Shown here: piece by piece, positions 63,446 to 64,000 of the stretch
Numbering within the stretch: the first letter of the stretch is position 1
Layout: each line of letters opens with the position of its first letter
Source of the DNA: Elgaria multicarinata webbii
Taxonomy: Eukaryota; Chordata; Lepidosauria; Squamata; Anguidae
NCBI RefSeq assembly: GCF_023053635.1
Contig: NC_086171.1
Location: forward strand, 18,680,006-18,744,005
Reading direction: 5' to 3'
Length of the DNA stretch: 64,000 nt
The notes under the pieces: model-generated
What the model saw: the letters and a program-made list of their open reading frames with translations, nothing else
The model's database searches: none
Told to the model about the DNA's origin: nothing
Position numbers and translations under genes: made by a program

Positions 63446-64000
63446 TTAAACAACCATGCGCTGTCGGGGACAGGTAGGAGAGAGTGGGCATGCTCCTTGC
63501 AGTGCCCCAGCTATTTCCACTTTTAATCAACAACCTTCTGGTTTTTATCAACAACATTTTCTTCACTATGGTGGTGATTGTGCTTGCTCTTTATACTGAT
63601 TTTGCAACAATCTTGAACGCCAAGCCTGCATCAGATCAAAAGGATATCCTTACCAGCCTGATCTAGATTCTAGACTTTGTCCCTGAAACTTTGTCCCTCT
63701 TGCCTAACCCCACAAAAACTTCTAGCCAAAATTAATCTTGGAATTAAATGTGTTTGAAGCTGCAAGTATGATGCTGAAGAATGTTAGCTCCTATCACAAA
63801 TAATTAAAAGTAGTAATTGGGTGGAGGCCATTATCCTGAGCTTTGTCACCATGCCATGCAGTACTCCTGCTCTTTCTTGAATTCAAAGTAGTCTCTGGAA
63901 ACTTCATATCATTTTCACAACAGAAGAATTAGAGTACTTTTATATTAAACACTTCCCTTCTTTGGTCTCCAGAATGCTCTTAGAAGGTCATGCACTGCAT

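Larger units (their letters stand above)
59180..64000 (-). other. IGF2BP3: IGF2BP3 intron (runs off the right edge)
   Basis: No further exon was recognised. It holds a GTTGGATCC-type foldback (59340-59615), a CR1 ORF fragment (59995), two adjacent foldback elements (61493, 61843) and an L2-like LINE (62565). 60480-61480 and 63450-64000 look unique. Confidence 0.65.

Noticed and set aside
63441-64000. Further IGF2BP3 exon near the right edge
   Set aside because: No stretch encoding the linker before KH3 or the KH2 domain is visible; the 60-codon plus-strand ORF at 63484 looks random.

Overview
The window is nuclear DNA of a vertebrate, most likely a squamate reptile (lizard or snake). Three kinds of evidence agree. 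The gene order GPNMB - MALSU1 - IGF2BP3 is the vertebrate order known from human 7p15. There are tRNA-headed SINEs of the Sauria-SINE type, with the conserved 'gtagtggctaa' head and 'ccttggagg' tail. The repeat mix of L1, L2-like, CR1, hAT-like foldback elements and a DIRS element also fits. The species cannot be told from the sequence alone.

Layout. 1-11180 is gene-free and filled with fragments of interspersed repeats, including a truncated L1 with a long open ORF2 tail. 11421-32872 (+) is GPNMB: 11 coding exons whose phases all join, giving 571 residues, with M-box and AP-1-like sites just upstream. 33.1-36.7 kb is intergenic and holds two large foldback DNA elements. 36.7-37.3 kb is a CpG-rich promoter and first exon. 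37007-42954 (+) is MALSU1: 4 coding exons, 233 residues. 46.58-52.47 kb is a whole-looking DIRS-type tyrosine-recombinase retrotransposon on the minus strand. 54604-59179 (-) carries the last five coding exons of IGF2BP3, covering KH3, KH4 and the C-terminus; the rest of that gene lies beyond the right edge. MALSU1 and IGF2BP3 converge tail to tail, and the DIRS element sits between them in the same sense as IGF2BP3. It lies immediately beyond, or inside, the IGF2BP3 3'UTR.

The three genes share no pathway; they are neighbours by conserved synteny. GPNMB is a lysosomal/melanosomal type I membrane glycoprotein. MALSU1 is a mitochondrial ribosome large-subunit assembly factor of the RsfS/Iojap family. 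IGF2BP3 is an oncofetal KH-domain mRNA-binding protein. The IGF2BP3 3'UTR carries four let-7 seed matches.

Most notable: the whole DIRS element with its split inverted repeats and internal complementary region; three families of hAT-like non-autonomous elements with exact 8-bp target duplications, one of them built of GC-rich palindromes; a GC-AG intron only 110 bp long inside KH4 of IGF2BP3; and, in GPNMB, EGD where human has the integrin-binding RGD, a microsatellite serving as polypyrimidine tract, a weak donor and a NAGNAG acceptor. I did not find a new protein system beyond these.
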